Of a DNA stretch of 34,013 nucleotides, positions 16,481-25,299 are shown piece after piece (the stretch's first letter is position 1; every line of letters starts with the position of its first letter). Origin of the DNA: Halieaceae bacterium (GTDB lineage: Bacteria; Pseudomonadota; Gammaproteobacteria; Pseudomonadales; Halieaceae); the NCBI GenBank assembly GCA_024640505.1, contig JAHEEV010000006.1, positions 35,952-69,964 of the forward strand, read 5' to 3'. The notes under the pieces were generated by a model that made no database searches, had not been told where the DNA came from, and worked only from the letters and a program-made list of their open reading frames with translations. Made by a program: the position numbers and the translations under genes.

Positions 16481-16527
16481 CACTGAAGGGTCTTCTCTGT
16501 CATCCGGGTAACGAAGGTATGACCGGG

Positions 16528-16533
16528 ATTATA
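16528..16533 (-). promoter_or_regulatory. Candidate -10 box of the Ca2+ ATPase gene
   Basis: Perfect TATAAT on the minus strand, about 45 nt before the ATPase ATG. No good -35 is found at 16-18 nt, so activator dependence or a weak promoter is possible. Confidence 0.35.
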
Positions 16534-16584
16534 AGCCAGGTCAACCGGTAGTACGGATGCGCCGATGGATGGGTGTGGTGAGGC

Positions 16585-16640
16585 GGGCCCGGAAGCGGCG
16601 GGGCGGAGAGTGTTACCGCACCGCCGCGGGGGCCCGGAAG
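16585..16640. terminator. GC hairpin flanked by 11-bp direct repeats
   Basis: An 11-bp direct repeat GGGCCCGGAAG occurs at 16585-16595 and 16630-16640. Between the copies is a 12-bp stem with one mismatch (16595-16606 with 16616-16627) around loop AGAGTGTTA. It lies directly after the DUF1329 stop codon on the minus strand. The stem is strong but there is no T-run, so termination is plausible but unproven. Confidence 0.4.
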
Positions 16641-16647
16641 GGGAGGG

Positions 16648-18006
16648 CTAGCGCACGCCGCCGCGGGCCAGGCCCTTGGGTGTGAAGTACTTGTCACCCT
16701 TGTCCACGCCGTTCTTGAAGCCTCCGGGGATCGGCTTGGCGTTCAGGTTGTAGATGTTCTGCAGCAGGTCGTAGGCCCCGTAGGAGGAGTTGTAGCCCGT
16801 CTTGCGGTCATACAGGAATGCGGGGTAGGTGTACTGGACCCGCCAGAGGTTGCCGCGTCCGTCGTACATCTCCCCGGTCATGGCCGACCAGGAGTCCTCG
16901 TCGATATAGAACGTGCGCCTGCTGTAGAGGTGGCGCTGGCCTTCTTTCAGGTTGGAATCCACCACCCAGACCCGGTGTTTCTCCCAGCGGATATACTCCG
17001 GATCGAGGAACTTTTCCCCCAGCATGTCCTCCACCTTGTGCTTGAACAGGAAATCGTAACTGGAGTAGGGCACGATGATTTCCTTCTTGCCCACCAGTTT
17101 CCAGTCATAGCGCTCCGGCGAGCCGTTGTAGATGAAGGAGTCGTCGTAGGTAGAAGTGCCCGCCACTGCGGGGTTAGGCGTGTCGAAGGAAACGGCCGGT
17201 GCCAGTCGCACGCGGCGCTGGCCTGTGAGGTACTGCCAGGCCGAACGACCCTTTCCCGCCGTGTAGTCTGCGCCCGGCTCGTGTACCAGCAGGATTTCAC
17301 CGGCCCTTCGGGCGGGAGCAGAATAGTTGATGCGCAGTTTGGTCCAGGGCGTATCGCCCACTTCCTGGTCCGGGTTTTCATACATCGGGAACACCGACGT
17401 GGAGGTCGCGGTGGTGGAGAGAATCGGCTTGCCGTCGGAGCTCACATAGTAGACGTCATATTCCTGGGAGAAGGGTTCGCTGTAACGGATCATGTGATTC
17501 CACATCACCTCCAGCGCCGACTGCGGAATGGGAAAGGGTGTCCCCGGCAGGTTGCCCTCGATTTTCTGGCCGTCCGCTACCAGCTTGGCGTTGGTGGCAT
17601 TCTTTTTCGCGTTGGCATAGACCCAGTCAGGGGCCTCGTAGGCGCGCTTGGTCGGATAGACGTTCATCTTGAAGCCGTGGGGACCCAGCTTCTCCATGAT
17701 GGCCTTGCTGCCCTCGCTCAGCACCTCGGCATAGTCCTTCCAGTTGTTGACATCAATTGTGTAGAGCGGCTTCTCGTCCGGATAGGGGTTGAGGTAGTTG
17801 CCCGAGTCCGGGACGAAACCCTCCGGTATGGGCGTGCTACCGGGGCTCCACTCGGGAATACTGCCATCGGCGTTGCCGGCGCGCTCCGCGCCCAGGGGTG
17901 TCAGGTCCTGGCCAAGTCGTGCGGCTTCCTCGGGGGAGACCGCCGCAAGAGAGGAAGTCGTGATGATCGAGCCGAGCACCAGGCCGGCCAGTCTTTGATA
18001 CTGCAT
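16648..18006 (-). CDS. DUF1329 domain-containing periplasmic protein
   Basis: A 452-aa exported protein of the DUF1329 family, which has a predicted LolA/LolB-like lipid-binding beta fold and unknown function. A signal peptide (about 1-22, ending SSLAA) is followed by the family's opening block SPEEAARLGQDLTPLGAERAGNADGSIPEW (quoted in two parts: first to LGQDL, then TPLGAERAGN). Further conserved-looking stretches are LRINYSAPARRAGEILLVHE, the tract from YNGSPERYDWKLVGKK and the late EDSWSAMTGEMYDGRGNLWR. The ATG at 18006 is chosen because GCGAGG sits 7 nt upstream, whereas the ATG at 18012 would be too close to it. Relatives often lie beside DUF1302 genes and RND exporters in steroid or hydrocarbon degraders (from memory), but neither is present here. 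It has its own good promoter, and the P450 gene lies upstream on the same strand. Confidence 0.88.
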   Translation of the reverse strand: MQYQRLAGLVLGSIITTSSLAAVSPEEAARLGQDLTPLGAERAGNADGSIPEWSPGSTPIPEGFVPDSGNYLNPYPDEKPLYTIDVNNWKDYAEVLSEGSKAIMEKLGPHGFKMNVYPTKRAYEAPDWVYANAKKNATNAKLVADGQKIEGNLPGTPFPIPQSALEVMWNHMIRYSEPFSQEYDVYYVSSDGKPILSTTATSTSVFPMYENPDQEVGDTPWTKLRINYSAPARRAGEILLVHEPGADYTAGKGRSAWQYLTGQRRVRLAPAVSFDTPNPAVAGTSTYDDSFIYNGSPERYDWKLVGKKEIIVPYSSYDFLFKHKVEDMLGEKFLDPEYIRWEKHRVWVVDSNLKEGQRHLYSRRTFYIDEDSWSAMTGEMYDGRGNLWRVQYTYPAFLYDRKTGYNSSYGAYDLLQNIYNLNAKPIPGGFKNGVDKGDKYFTPKGLARGGVR

Positions 18007-18074
18007 TATCATACCTCGCGGGCAATTATGGTTATCGGAGCATCCCTTGTGGGTTAAGGAATACACCGCCATTA

Positions 18075-18102
18075 ACTATAGATGATGTCGGGGTGCCGTC
18101 AA
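18075..18102 (-). promoter_or_regulatory. Sigma-70 promoter of the DUF1329 gene
   Basis: On the minus strand, -35 TTGACG, a 16-nt spacer and -10 TATAGT, giving a leader of about 60 nt before the ATG at 18006. This implies the gene can be expressed independently of the P450 gene upstream. Confidence 0.6.
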
Positions 18103-18158
18103 TGGTGTAAAGGGTGGACAGGGGTTGGACAGCGCAACCCCGCCCCGCAAGGTGTTTA

Positions 18159-19415
18159 TCAGGCCGCGCTGGCGTCAGCCATCTCCGGGTCGAAGGTGAT
18201 CTGCATCTCCTTCATCGCGTTGACGAAGAACGAGCGCACGAACTTGGGCGGCGCCACAAATCGCGGGTTGCGCAGCCGCGGAATGATCTCCTCGAACATG
18301 ATGCGCAGCTCCAGTCGCGCCAGGTGCGAGCCAATGCAGAAGTGCTGGCCGATCCCGAATGACCGCAGTTGGTTGTACAGGTCAGGCATACGCTCCGGCC
18401 GGGTCACGTCAAATACCATGGCGTCGTCGCCGAAGATCTCCTCGTCGTGGTTGGCACAGTGGTAGTGCAGGAGGACCTTGTCCCCCTTCTTAATGGGTTG
18501 ACCGCCCAGTTCCACATCCTCCATTGCGGTGCGGCGCATGGATATGAATGCGGTGTTGTAACGCAGGATCTCCTCGCAGGCACCTTCGATGCGGTCCGGG
18601 TTGTCCACCAGGTACTGCAACTGGTCCGGGTTTTCCATGAGCAGGCGCATGCCCTGGGCGATGACGGTGCGGGTGGATTCGTTGCCACCCACCAGGATCA
18701 GGATGAACATCCAGCCGAACAGGTCCTCCGAGATGGGCTCCCCGTCCAGGGTGGCGTCCAGCAGGGCGCCGGTGATGTTGTCCATGGGGCTCTCGCGGTG
18801 CTTTGCCGCCAGTTGCATGGCATACATCATGACTTCCGCTGCGGCCAGCTGGCCCTCTTCCTCCGACACCGACATGTCGGGGTCGTCGGCGAATATCATG
18901 GTGTTGGTCCACTCGAAGAACTTCTTGCGATCTTCCAGGGGCACCCCCAGCAGCTCCAGGATGGCAATCAGGGGCAGCTCGGCCGCGACCTCTTCCACAA
19001 ATTCGCATTCGCCCCTGCTGGCCACCGCATCCACGATACTCCTGGCGTGCTCGCGGAAGCGGGGTTCGTAGGATTCCACCCGCTTGGGGGTGAAGGCGTT
19101 GCGTACGATGCGGCGCACCTTCTGGTGTTTCGGCGGGTCCATATTGATGATGGTGTGGTGGTGGATGCCCTCCACCATCTCCTGGTCGTACTCCATGGGG
19201 AAGGCGCTGCGGGCAGCGGAGGAGAACAGGGCGGGATTCTTGGAAACGAAGTCCATCTCTGCCTGGCGGGTCACCACCCAGTAAGGTACGCCGGTAATCG
19301 GGTCGTCGAGCCTGACCACGGGGCCCGCGTCGCGAATCTCCTTGAGCGAGTCGTAGGGCATGCCTTCCGCATAGGTGTCAGGGTCCAGTAGATTGGCAAA
19401 AGGACATTGGCTCAT
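18159..19415 (-). CDS. Cytochrome P450
   Basis: Soluble bacterial cytochrome P450 of 418 aa. The I-helix oxygen-activation motif is VGGNESTR, the variant of AGxDT with Asn-Glu seen in CYP125/CYP142-like and related clades. The K-helix ExxR is EEILR, and the haem loop is FGIGQHFCIGSHLAR with Cys360 as the axial thiolate. It would hydroxylate a hydrophobic substrate, possibly a fatty acid, terpene or steroid side chain; the exact substrate cannot be told. No ferredoxin or reductase gene is adjacent, so redox partners come from elsewhere. The ATG is preceded by CCGGAGG at good spacing. A 37-bp palindromic operator lies about 40 bp upstream, so expression is probably repressed until a ligand is present. 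The DUF1329 gene follows downstream with its own promoter. Confidence 0.95.
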   Translation of the reverse strand: MSQCPFANLLDPDTYAEGMPYDSLKEIRDAGPVVRLDDPITGVPYWVVTRQAEMDFVSKNPALFSSAARSAFPMEYDQEMVEGIHHHTIINMDPPKHQKVRRIVRNAFTPKRVESYEPRFREHARSIVDAVASRGECEFVEEVAAELPLIAILELLGVPLEDRKKFFEWTNTMIFADDPDMSVSEEEGQLAAAEVMMYAMQLAAKHRESPMDNITGALLDATLDGEPISEDLFGWMFILILVGGNESTRTVIAQGMRLLMENPDQLQYLVDNPDRIEGACEEILRYNTAFISMRRTAMEDVELGGQPIKKGDKVLLHYHCANHDEEIFGDDAMVFDVTRPERMPDLYNQLRSFGIGQHFCIGSHLARLELRIMFEEIIPRLRNPRFVAPPKFVRSFFVNAMKEMQITFDPEMADASAA

Positions 19416-19452
19416 AAAAACCTCCGGGCTGGTTGCCAGTGAAAAATCCGCA

Positions 19453-19489
19453 TGAAACTAATGACTATTAGTTAATAGTAATTGTTTCA
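19453..19489. promoter_or_regulatory. Palindromic operator upstream of the P450 gene
   Basis: The core is ACTATTA-GT-TAATAGT (19464-19479), a perfect 7-bp dyad. Outer arms TGAAAC (19453-19458) and GTTTCA (19484-19489) extend the symmetry with a 1-bp offset. It resembles a TetR-family operator. It lies in the P450 promoter region, and no regulator gene is encoded next to it. Confidence 0.6.
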
Positions 19490-19540
19490 CAGACAGGCCG
19501 TTGCGTAAAGCGCGAATTCTTTATAGCAGGATTTGTCGGG

Positions 19541-21034
19541 TTACCGGAAATCGAGCTCGCGATAGCTCAGCGCTTCGCTGATATGCGTGACCCCCACGGT
19601 GTCCTGCCCGTCGAGATCCGCGATGGTGCGCGACACGCGCAGGGTGCGGTGGAGACCGCGACCCGACAGGTGCAGTCTTGAGGCAGCGCCCTCCAGGTGT
19701 GACTTGCAGACGCTGCTGAGCAGACAGGCGTCGGCCAGTTGGTCCGGCGCCAGCCGGGCATTGGCGCAGCCCTGCCGCTGCAGTTGCAGTTCCCGGCTTT
19801 GCACGACTCGCTGCCTGACGGCCCTGGAGGATTCGCCGCGTCCCGGCGCCAGCAGTTGGCCCGGCTGCAGTCGGTAAACAGGGACCTGCAGATCGATACG
19901 GTCCAGCAGTGGCCCGGAGATCCTTCCCCGGTAACGCTGTATCTGCTCGGGGGTGCAGCGGCAGGCGCGATCCGGGTCACCGTCGAAGCCGCAGGGGCAG
20001 GGGTTCATGGCGGCGACCAGTTGAAAGCGGGCGGGGTAGGTGACCTTGTGCCGGGTGCGCGAAACGGTGATCTCCCCCCGCTCCATGGGTTCGCGCAGGG
20101 ACTCGAGGCTGTGTCGGCTGAATTCCGGGAGCTCATCGAGGAACAGCACACCACCGTGAGCCAGGGAAATTTCCCCCGGCCGGGGACGGCTGCCCCCACC
20201 CACGAGGGCGCCGGCCGTCGCCGAGTGATGGGGGCTGCGGAAAGGGCGCCGGAACTCGCCGGCGTCCAGCGTCGATTCGAGGTGGTTGCGCAGGGCGAGG
20301 CCGGTCAGGGCTTCCTCGGGGGTGGGGGGTGGCAGTATGCCGGGCAGGCGACTGGCCAGCAGGGTCTTTCCGGTTCCGGGCGGGCCGCAGAGCAGGAGGT
20401 TGTGGCTGCCGGCCGCAGCGATTTCAAGGGCACGCCGGGCACCCTCCTGTCCCTGCACCTCGGCGAGGTCGGGATAGTCCTGTGCAGGCCGCAGTGCTTC
20501 GGGCCGTGCCGGTGCCAGCGGGGCACTGCCATTGAGGTGTGCGCAGAGCCGCAACAAGTCGTCTGCGCCGATCACCTCGCTCGCGGGTACCCGGGCGCCC
20601 AGGTCGGCGCACTGGCTGCTGACGACCAGGCGCCGCTGCACCTGCGCCGCCGCTGCGGCGGCGGGGATGACACCGGGAACCGGTCGCAGGTTCCCGCCCA
20701 GGGCGAGCTCCCCCAGGAACTCGTGATGCCGGAGCTGGTCTGCGGGAAGTTGCCCGGAAGCTGCCAGGATACCGAGGGCGATGGGCAGGTCGAAGCGGCC
20801 ACCCTCCTTGGGCAGGTCAGCCGGTGCCAGGTTGACCGTGATCCGTCGGTCGGGAAAGGTGAAATGGGAGTTGAGGATGGCAGAGCGCACCCGGTCCTTG
20901 CTTTCGCGTACCGCGGTTTCGGGGAGTCCGACGATGTGGAAGGCGGGCAGGCCATTGGACAGGTGCGTCTCTACCCTGACCGGGGGTGCTTCTAAGCCCG
21001 CCACTGCGCGGCTGTAGATGACTGAGAGTTCCAT
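19541..21034 (-). CDS. comM: YifB/ComM family Mg-chelatase-like AAA+ ATPase
   Basis: ComM/YifB protein of 497 aa, full length. An N-terminal Lon-protease-S5-like domain starts MELSVIYSRAVAGLEAPPV and includes HIVGLPETAVRESKDRVRSA. The central AAA+ domain has Walker A GPPGTGKT near residue 220 and Walker B VLFLDELPEFS. The zinc-binding-like segment MNPCPCGFDGDPDRACRC is followed by the sensor region GPLLDRIDL and the C-terminal helicase-type domain with RVSRTIADLDG. ComM is a hexameric branch-migration helicase that speeds integration of transforming DNA, and the family is widespread also in bacteria not known to be competent. It follows ubiK by 34 nt on the same strand. Confidence 0.95.
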   Translation of the reverse strand: MELSVIYSRAVAGLEAPPVRVETHLSNGLPAFHIVGLPETAVRESKDRVRSAILNSHFTFPDRRITVNLAPADLPKEGGRFDLPIALGILAASGQLPADQLRHHEFLGELALGGNLRPVPGVIPAAAAAAQVQRRLVVSSQCADLGARVPASEVIGADDLLRLCAHLNGSAPLAPARPEALRPAQDYPDLAEVQGQEGARRALEIAAAGSHNLLLCGPPGTGKTLLASRLPGILPPPTPEEALTGLALRNHLESTLDAGEFRRPFRSPHHSATAGALVGGGSRPRPGEISLAHGGVLFLDELPEFSRHSLESLREPMERGEITVSRTRHKVTYPARFQLVAAMNPCPCGFDGDPDRACRCTPEQIQRYRGRISGPLLDRIDLQVPVYRLQPGQLLAPGRGESSRAVRQRVVQSRELQLQRQGCANARLAPDQLADACLLSSVCKSHLEGAASRLHLSGRGLHRTLRVSRTIADLDGQDTVGVTHISEALSYRELDFR

Positions 21035-21068
21035 CGCTCGTCCCTGAGCTCGCGAACCGCTGCCGGAA

Positions 21069-21332
21069 TCAATGCTCCCCGGTGAGGGTCTCCAGCTCCG
21101 CGGTCAGCTCCTCCAGCTGGGCTTCCAGCTCTTTAACCCTGGTTCGGGTGCGCTGCAGGATTTCCGCCTGAGCGTCGAACTCCTCCCGGGTCACGACATC
21201 CAGGCGTGAGAGGGCCGACTGGGCCAGCGCGTGGAAGCTTTTGTCCACCTCCCCTTTCAGGGCCTTGCCGGCCACCAGTTCGGTGAGCTGTTGCATGACT
21301 TCCCAGGGGGGTGGTGGGGGTTTCAGTGCCAT
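21069..21332 (-). CDS. ubiK: Ubiquinone biosynthesis accessory factor UbiK
   Basis: An 87-aa BMFP/YqiC-family protein. The N-terminal amphipathic part is followed by SALSRLDVVTREEFDAQAEI, the hallmark family block, and a C-terminal coiled coil (about 58-85, rich in Leu and Glu) that drives trimerisation. In Escherichia coli UbiK helps the aerobic ubiquinone biosynthesis Ubi complex and binds lipids. A GTG directly precedes the ATG at 21332; the ATG is used. The proline run KPPPPPWEV at the N-terminus is a local peculiarity. It is divergent from the sigma-54-controlled porin operon, with comM downstream. Confidence 0.9.
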   Translation of the reverse strand: MALKPPPPPWEVMQQLTELVAGKALKGEVDKSFHALAQSALSRLDVVTREEFDAQAEILQRTRTRVKELEAQLEELTAELETLTGEH

Positions 21333-21409
21333 CACTGCCGCCGTTTCGTTGTTGCCTGACCAGGAGGGCAGTCTAGTGGATTTACCCGCCCGGGCACAGT
21401 TCTCCGGGG

Positions 21410-21425
21410 TGCACAGTCTTGGTGC
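21410..21425. promoter_or_regulatory. NtrC-like enhancer site 1
   Basis: GCACA-N5-GGTGC, one base away from the GCACC-N5-GGTGC NtrC pattern, centred about 141 bp before the predicted sigma-54 start point. Confidence 0.65.
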
Positions 21426-21427
21426 GA

Positions 21428-21443
21428 TGCACCGTATTGGTGC
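21428..21443. promoter_or_regulatory. NtrC-like enhancer site 2
   Basis: GCACC-GTATT-GGTGC, a perfect match to the dyad of NtrC binding sites, centred about 123 bp before the predicted start point and 18 bp from site 1. The tandem pair suits cooperative NtrC binding. An AT-rich tract (about 21498-21530) between these sites and the promoter could accept IHF, though only a partial IHF consensus is visible. Confidence 0.75.
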
Positions 21444-21531
21444 TTTCTGTGCGGTCGTGGACGGTGCGTTTGCCTCGTCGGATGACCGTCGATATTCAGT
21501 AACTTATTGTAATTAATAAATATTGATGTTT

Positions 21532-21548
21532 TTGGCACAGCCCCTGCT
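21532..21548 (+). promoter_or_regulatory. Sigma-54 promoter of the porin-glnK-amtB operon
   Basis: TTGGCACAGCCCCTGCT matches the YTGGCACGRNNNTTGCW consensus at nearly all fixed positions, with GG and GC separated by exactly 10 nt. The start point would be near 21559, giving a leader of about 90 nt before the porin ATG. Confidence 0.8.
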
Positions 21549-21649
21549 CCTGTCGGGTATCAGATTTTGTAGTGCACGCACAACGCGCCCGTAGCGAGAT
21601 GTTGCCTTACAGAATTTGTTACCAAGAACCATTCATGGAGAAATGAAAC

Positions 21650-22399
21650 ATGTTGACCAAAAAATTACTTCCCGCAGCCGTAACTGCCGCCGCCCTGCTT
21701 GGCGCCGGCCAGGCCCTGGCAGATGACGCTATCGTGACCGGCGACGAGTACAAGGGCTTTACCGCCAATGTCACCCTGACCAGTGACTATCGCTTCCGCG
21801 GCATCTCCCAGTCCGATGAGAGCGTCGCGATCCAGGGTGGCTTCGACTATTCCTGGGCGAACGGCATCTACATCGGTACCTGGGGCTCTTCCGTCGATTT
21901 CGATTCGAATGATGGCCTGGATGGCAGTCTGGAACTGGACTACTACATCGGCTGGGCCTTCGATATCACCGACAGTTTCAGCATGGATGTCGGCTACATG
22001 TACTACGACTATCCCGGCGATGATGGCCTGGAAGGGGATTACCAGGAGCTTTACGGCAGTGTGGGCTGGGGCGGCCTGACGGCTGGTATCGCCTACTCTG
22101 ACGACTACTACGCTGAAACCGATACCTTCTGGTACTACTACGCAGAGTACAGCCTGGGCCTGTTCGATGATTTCCTGAGCCTGGATTTCCACGTCGGTTA
22201 TAACGACCTCGAAAAGAACGGCGGCTTCCTGGCCACTGATGAGGACTCCTACGTCGATTACTCGGTGGCCGCGACGATCTCGCAGTGGGGCCTGGACTGG
22301 TCCCTGGCCTGGGTTGGCACTGACCTGGACGACGAAGACGTGTTCGACACCGACTGGGCCGACGATACCGTCGTTTTTTCAGTCTCCCGGAGCATGTAA
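21650..22399 (+). CDS. TorF-family (gcw_chp) outer-membrane protein
   Basis: A 249-aa predicted outer-membrane beta barrel of the TorF/TIGR02001 type. A signal peptide (1-24, ending GQALA) is followed by alternating beta strands rich in Tyr, Trp, Asp and Gly. The hallmark first-strand block NVTLTSDYRFRGISQSDES begins near residue 40, and the C-terminus ends with aromatic-alternating TVVFSVSRSM. The loops are strongly acidic, which would favour cations. The family is annotated as a putative porin, with no proven substrate known to me. It is the first gene behind a sigma-54/NtrC control region and is followed by glnK and amtB, so I infer that it supports nitrogen uptake, possibly ammonium or small cationic N-compounds. 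GGAG precedes the ATG by about 9 nt. Confidence 0.88.
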   Translation: MLTKKLLPAAVTAAALLGAGQALADDAIVTGDEYKGFTANVTLTSDYRFRGISQSDESVAIQGGFDYSWANGIYIGTWGSSVDFDSNDGLDGSLELDYYIGWAFDITDSFSMDVGYMYYDYPGDDGLEGDYQELYGSVGWGGLTAGIAYSDDYYAETDTFWYYYAEYSLGLFDDFLSLDFHVGYNDLEKNGGFLATDEDSYVDYSVAATISQWGLDWSLAWVGTDLDDEDVFDTDWADDTVVFSVSRSM

Positions 22400-22409
22400 T
22401 CGCGCTTGA

Positions 22410-22799
<390 letters not shown>

Positions 22800-22831
22800 T
22801 CCCTGACACTGTTTTTTAGAAGGTTATTCCC

Positions 22832-24115
22832 ATGGAAAACAACATTTTCGAACTACAGTACGCCATAGACACGTTCTACTTCCTGATCTGTGGCGCGCTG
22901 GTTATGTGGATGGCGGCAGGCTTCGCAATGCTGGAAGCCGGACTGGTCCGCGCCAAGAACACGACAGAGATCCTCTTGAAGAACGTTTCCCTGTTTGCGG
23001 TCGCCTGTACGATGTACCTGATCGTTGGCTACCACCTGATGTATGACGGGGGCATCCTGCTGGCCGGCGTGACCACGGTCGCCCAGATGGACGACGCGGC
23101 GATCGCCCAGGTGCTGGCGGATTCAGCCGAGGCCGGTTTCGGTGGCGACTCCGTATACTCCGGGGCCTCGGACTTCTTCTTCCAGGTGGTCTTCGTGGCC
23201 ACGGCCATGTCCATCGTGTCCGGTGCAGTGGCCGAGCGCATGAAGCTGTGGGCCTTCCTGGCCTTCGCCGTAGTGATGACCGGATTCATCTACCCCATCG
23301 AGGGTGGCTGGACCTGGGGTGGCAAGGCCGTGCCTTTCATTGGCGAACTGAGCTACAGCGACTATGCGGGATCCGGCATCGTGCACATGGCCGGAGCGGC
23401 CGCAGCCCTGGCGGGCGTGCTGTTGCTGGGCGCCCGGAAAGGCAAGTATCGTCCGGACGGTTCCATCAACCCGATTCCCGGCGCCAACCTGCCCCTGGCA
23501 ACACTGGGCACGTTCATCCTCTGGATGGGCTGGTTCGGTTTCAACGGCGGCTCTACCCTGAAGCTGGGCGGTATCTCGGTGGCCAACGAGGTGGCCAACG
23601 TGTTCCTCAACACCAATGCGGCGGCGGCCGGTGGCCTGATCGCGGCCATGATCGTGGCCCGCATCCTGTTCGGCAAGGCGGACCTTACCATGGCCCTCAA
23701 CGGCGCCCTGGCTGGTCTGGTGGCCATCACCGCGGAACCGGCGGACCCGTCACCCCTGCTGGCGACTATCATCGGTGCGATCGGCGGTACCATCGTCGTG
23801 TTCAGCATCATCGGCCTGGACAAGCTCAAGATCGATGATCCCGTCGGTGCCATCTCGGTGCACGGTGTGGTTGGACTCTGGGGCATTTTCGCGGTGCTGC
23901 TGTCCGACGCGGACGCGACCTTCATGGGACAGTTGGTGGGCGCACTCGTCATCTTCGTCTGGGTCTTCGGCGCCAGCCTCATCGTCTGGGGGATTCTCAA
24001 GGCCGTCATCGGAATCCGTGTCGGCGAAGAGGAAGAGTACGAGGGTGTGGACATCTCCGAGTGCGGGATGGAAGCCTATCCCGAATTCACCGGTGCCGCT
24101 GGCAGCGGGAAGTAA
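22832..24115 (+). CDS. amtB: Ammonium transporter AmtB
   Basis: Ammonium transporter of 427 aa in the inner membrane, with about eleven hydrophobic segments. The twin-His pore pair is His185 (GIVHMAGAAAAL) and His344 (SVHGVVGLWG). Signature stretches are MLEAGLVRAKNTTEILLKN early on and MGWFGFNGGS in the middle. There is no obvious cleavable signal peptide; the N-terminus EYAID-like region (FELQYAIDTFYFLI) leads straight into the first segment. It conducts ammonium from the periplasm and is regulated by GlnK docking on its cytoplasmic face. It is cotranscribed with glnK and ends at a strong terminator, so the second PII gene is not simply the end of the same transcript. Confidence 0.96.
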   Translation: MENNIFELQYAIDTFYFLICGALVMWMAAGFAMLEAGLVRAKNTTEILLKNVSLFAVACTMYLIVGYHLMYDGGILLAGVTTVAQMDDAAIAQVLADSAEAGFGGDSVYSGASDFFFQVVFVATAMSIVSGAVAERMKLWAFLAFAVVMTGFIYPIEGGWTWGGKAVPFIGELSYSDYAGSGIVHMAGAAAALAGVLLLGARKGKYRPDGSINPIPGANLPLATLGTFILWMGWFGFNGGSTLKLGGISVANEVANVFLNTNAAAAGGLIAAMIVARILFGKADLTMALNGALAGLVAITAEPADPSPLLATIIGAIGGTIVVFSIIGLDKLKIDDPVGAISVHGVVGLWGIFAVLLSDADATFMGQLVGALVIFVWVFGASLIVWGILKAVIGIRVGEEEEYEGVDISECGMEAYPEFTGAAGSGK

Positions 24116-24150
24116 AGCAACTTGCGGGCGCATTGAAAAATGCGTGTTTT

Positions 24151-24176
24151 GGGGGCCTTTCGGCCCCCTTTTTTTT
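24151..24176 (+). terminator. Strong rho-independent terminator after amtB
   Basis: GGGGGCC-TTTC-GGCCCCC followed by T8, about 35 nt after the amtB stop. It separates the porin-glnK-amtB unit from the second PII gene. Confidence 0.95.
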
Positions 24177-24188
24177 GCTCCATAATAG

Positions 24189-24557
<369 letters not shown>

Positions 24558-24578
24558 GTATCTTGCGGCCCGGGATTG

Positions 24579-25289
24579 CTAGGGCCGGGACGCCACGATA
24601 CTGGCTATAGCCTCGGGTAACTGCAGGAGATTGTCGATCTCCCGGTCTGCCCTCTCGCCCCCGGGCCACTCCTCGCCCTGGGAATTCATCCAGACGGTGC
24701 GCATGCCCACCCCCCGGGCGCCCTGGATATCGTGCTCCGGATTGTCGCCTACATGCACGATCTGGCCGGGCTCTGCCCCGGACTGCTCCAGCGCCGCGTG
24801 GAACATATCCGGATGGGGTTTGCCGGCGCCGATATCTTCTGCCAGAAAGGCGAAATCGAAGTACTCGCCCGCGTCGGTCTTGTAGATGTCCGCGTTGCCA
24901 TTGGTCAGCGCACCCAGGGTGTACCGGCGCGACAGGCTGCGCAACACGCCCAGCGCCTCCTCGTACAGTACCACCTGGTGCCGCTCCTGCAGAAAGACAT
25001 CGAAGGCCAGTTCGGCGCCCTCCCGGGCGGACGCCTCGTCATAGCCGGCGGCAACCTGCAGCTCATACAGCATCTGGATGCGCATCTGGCTGACGTGATG
25101 AGCCAGGTGCGGGTGACGTTTCCACACCGATTGCTTGAATTCCCACAGGCGCTTGTGATCATAGCGTTCGATGGCCCCGGGGCGATGCTGTAGCAGCCAG
25201 TCGCGCTGTGCCTGTTCCGCCCTGAGCAGCGCGGGGTCCACATCCCACAGGGTATTATCCAGGTCGAAAGTGATTACCTCGATACTCAT
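24579..25289 (-). CDS. HAD-family hydrolase, YigB-like
   Basis: A 236-aa haloacid-dehalogenase-type phosphatase. Motif I is FDLDNTLWD (nucleophile Asp near residue 8), motif II is ALTNGNAD, motif III is the Lys in AGKPHPDMF, and motif IV is HVGDNPEHDIQGARGVG. The helical cap lies between about residues 20 and 95. In Escherichia coli the equivalent yigB, next to xerC, encodes an FMN/5-amino-uracil-type phosphatase; I infer similar flavin-pathway phosphatase activity from that and the synteny. The start is the ATG at 25289, where the conserved MSIEVITFDLDNTLW begins, and the frame is open upstream only inside xerC. It lies 10 nt after xerC in the same operon. Confidence 0.88.
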   Translation of the reverse strand: MSIEVITFDLDNTLWDVDPALLRAEQAQRDWLLQHRPGAIERYDHKRLWEFKQSVWKRHPHLAHHVSQMRIQMLYELQVAAGYDEASAREGAELAFDVFLQERHQVVLYEEALGVLRSLSRRYTLGALTNGNADIYKTDAGEYFDFAFLAEDIGAGKPHPDMFHAALEQSGAEPGQIVHVGDNPEHDIQGARGVGMRTVWMNSQGEEWPGGERADREIDNLLQLPEAIASIVASRP

Positions 25290-25299
25290 GCCCTTGCCC

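Noticed and set aside
15084-16511. Plus-strand ORF of 475 codons over the Ca2+ ATPase gene
   Set aside because: Antisense of a full P-type ATPase; Ser/Arg-rich with no domain.
16930-18057. Plus-strand ORF of 375 codons over the DUF1329 gene
   Set aside because: Antisense shadow; no ribosome-binding site or motif.
18369-19391. Plus-strand ORF of 340 codons over the P450 gene
   Set aside because: Antisense shadow with Val/His/Gly bias; the P450 frame holds the haem and I-helix motifs.
19739-20995. Plus-strand ORF of 418 codons over comM
   Set aside because: Antisense shadow of a complete ComM protein.
24565-24590. Hairpin between the second PII gene and the HAD gene as a terminator
   Set aside because: Only 5-bp competing stems, partly inside the HAD stop region, and no T-run.
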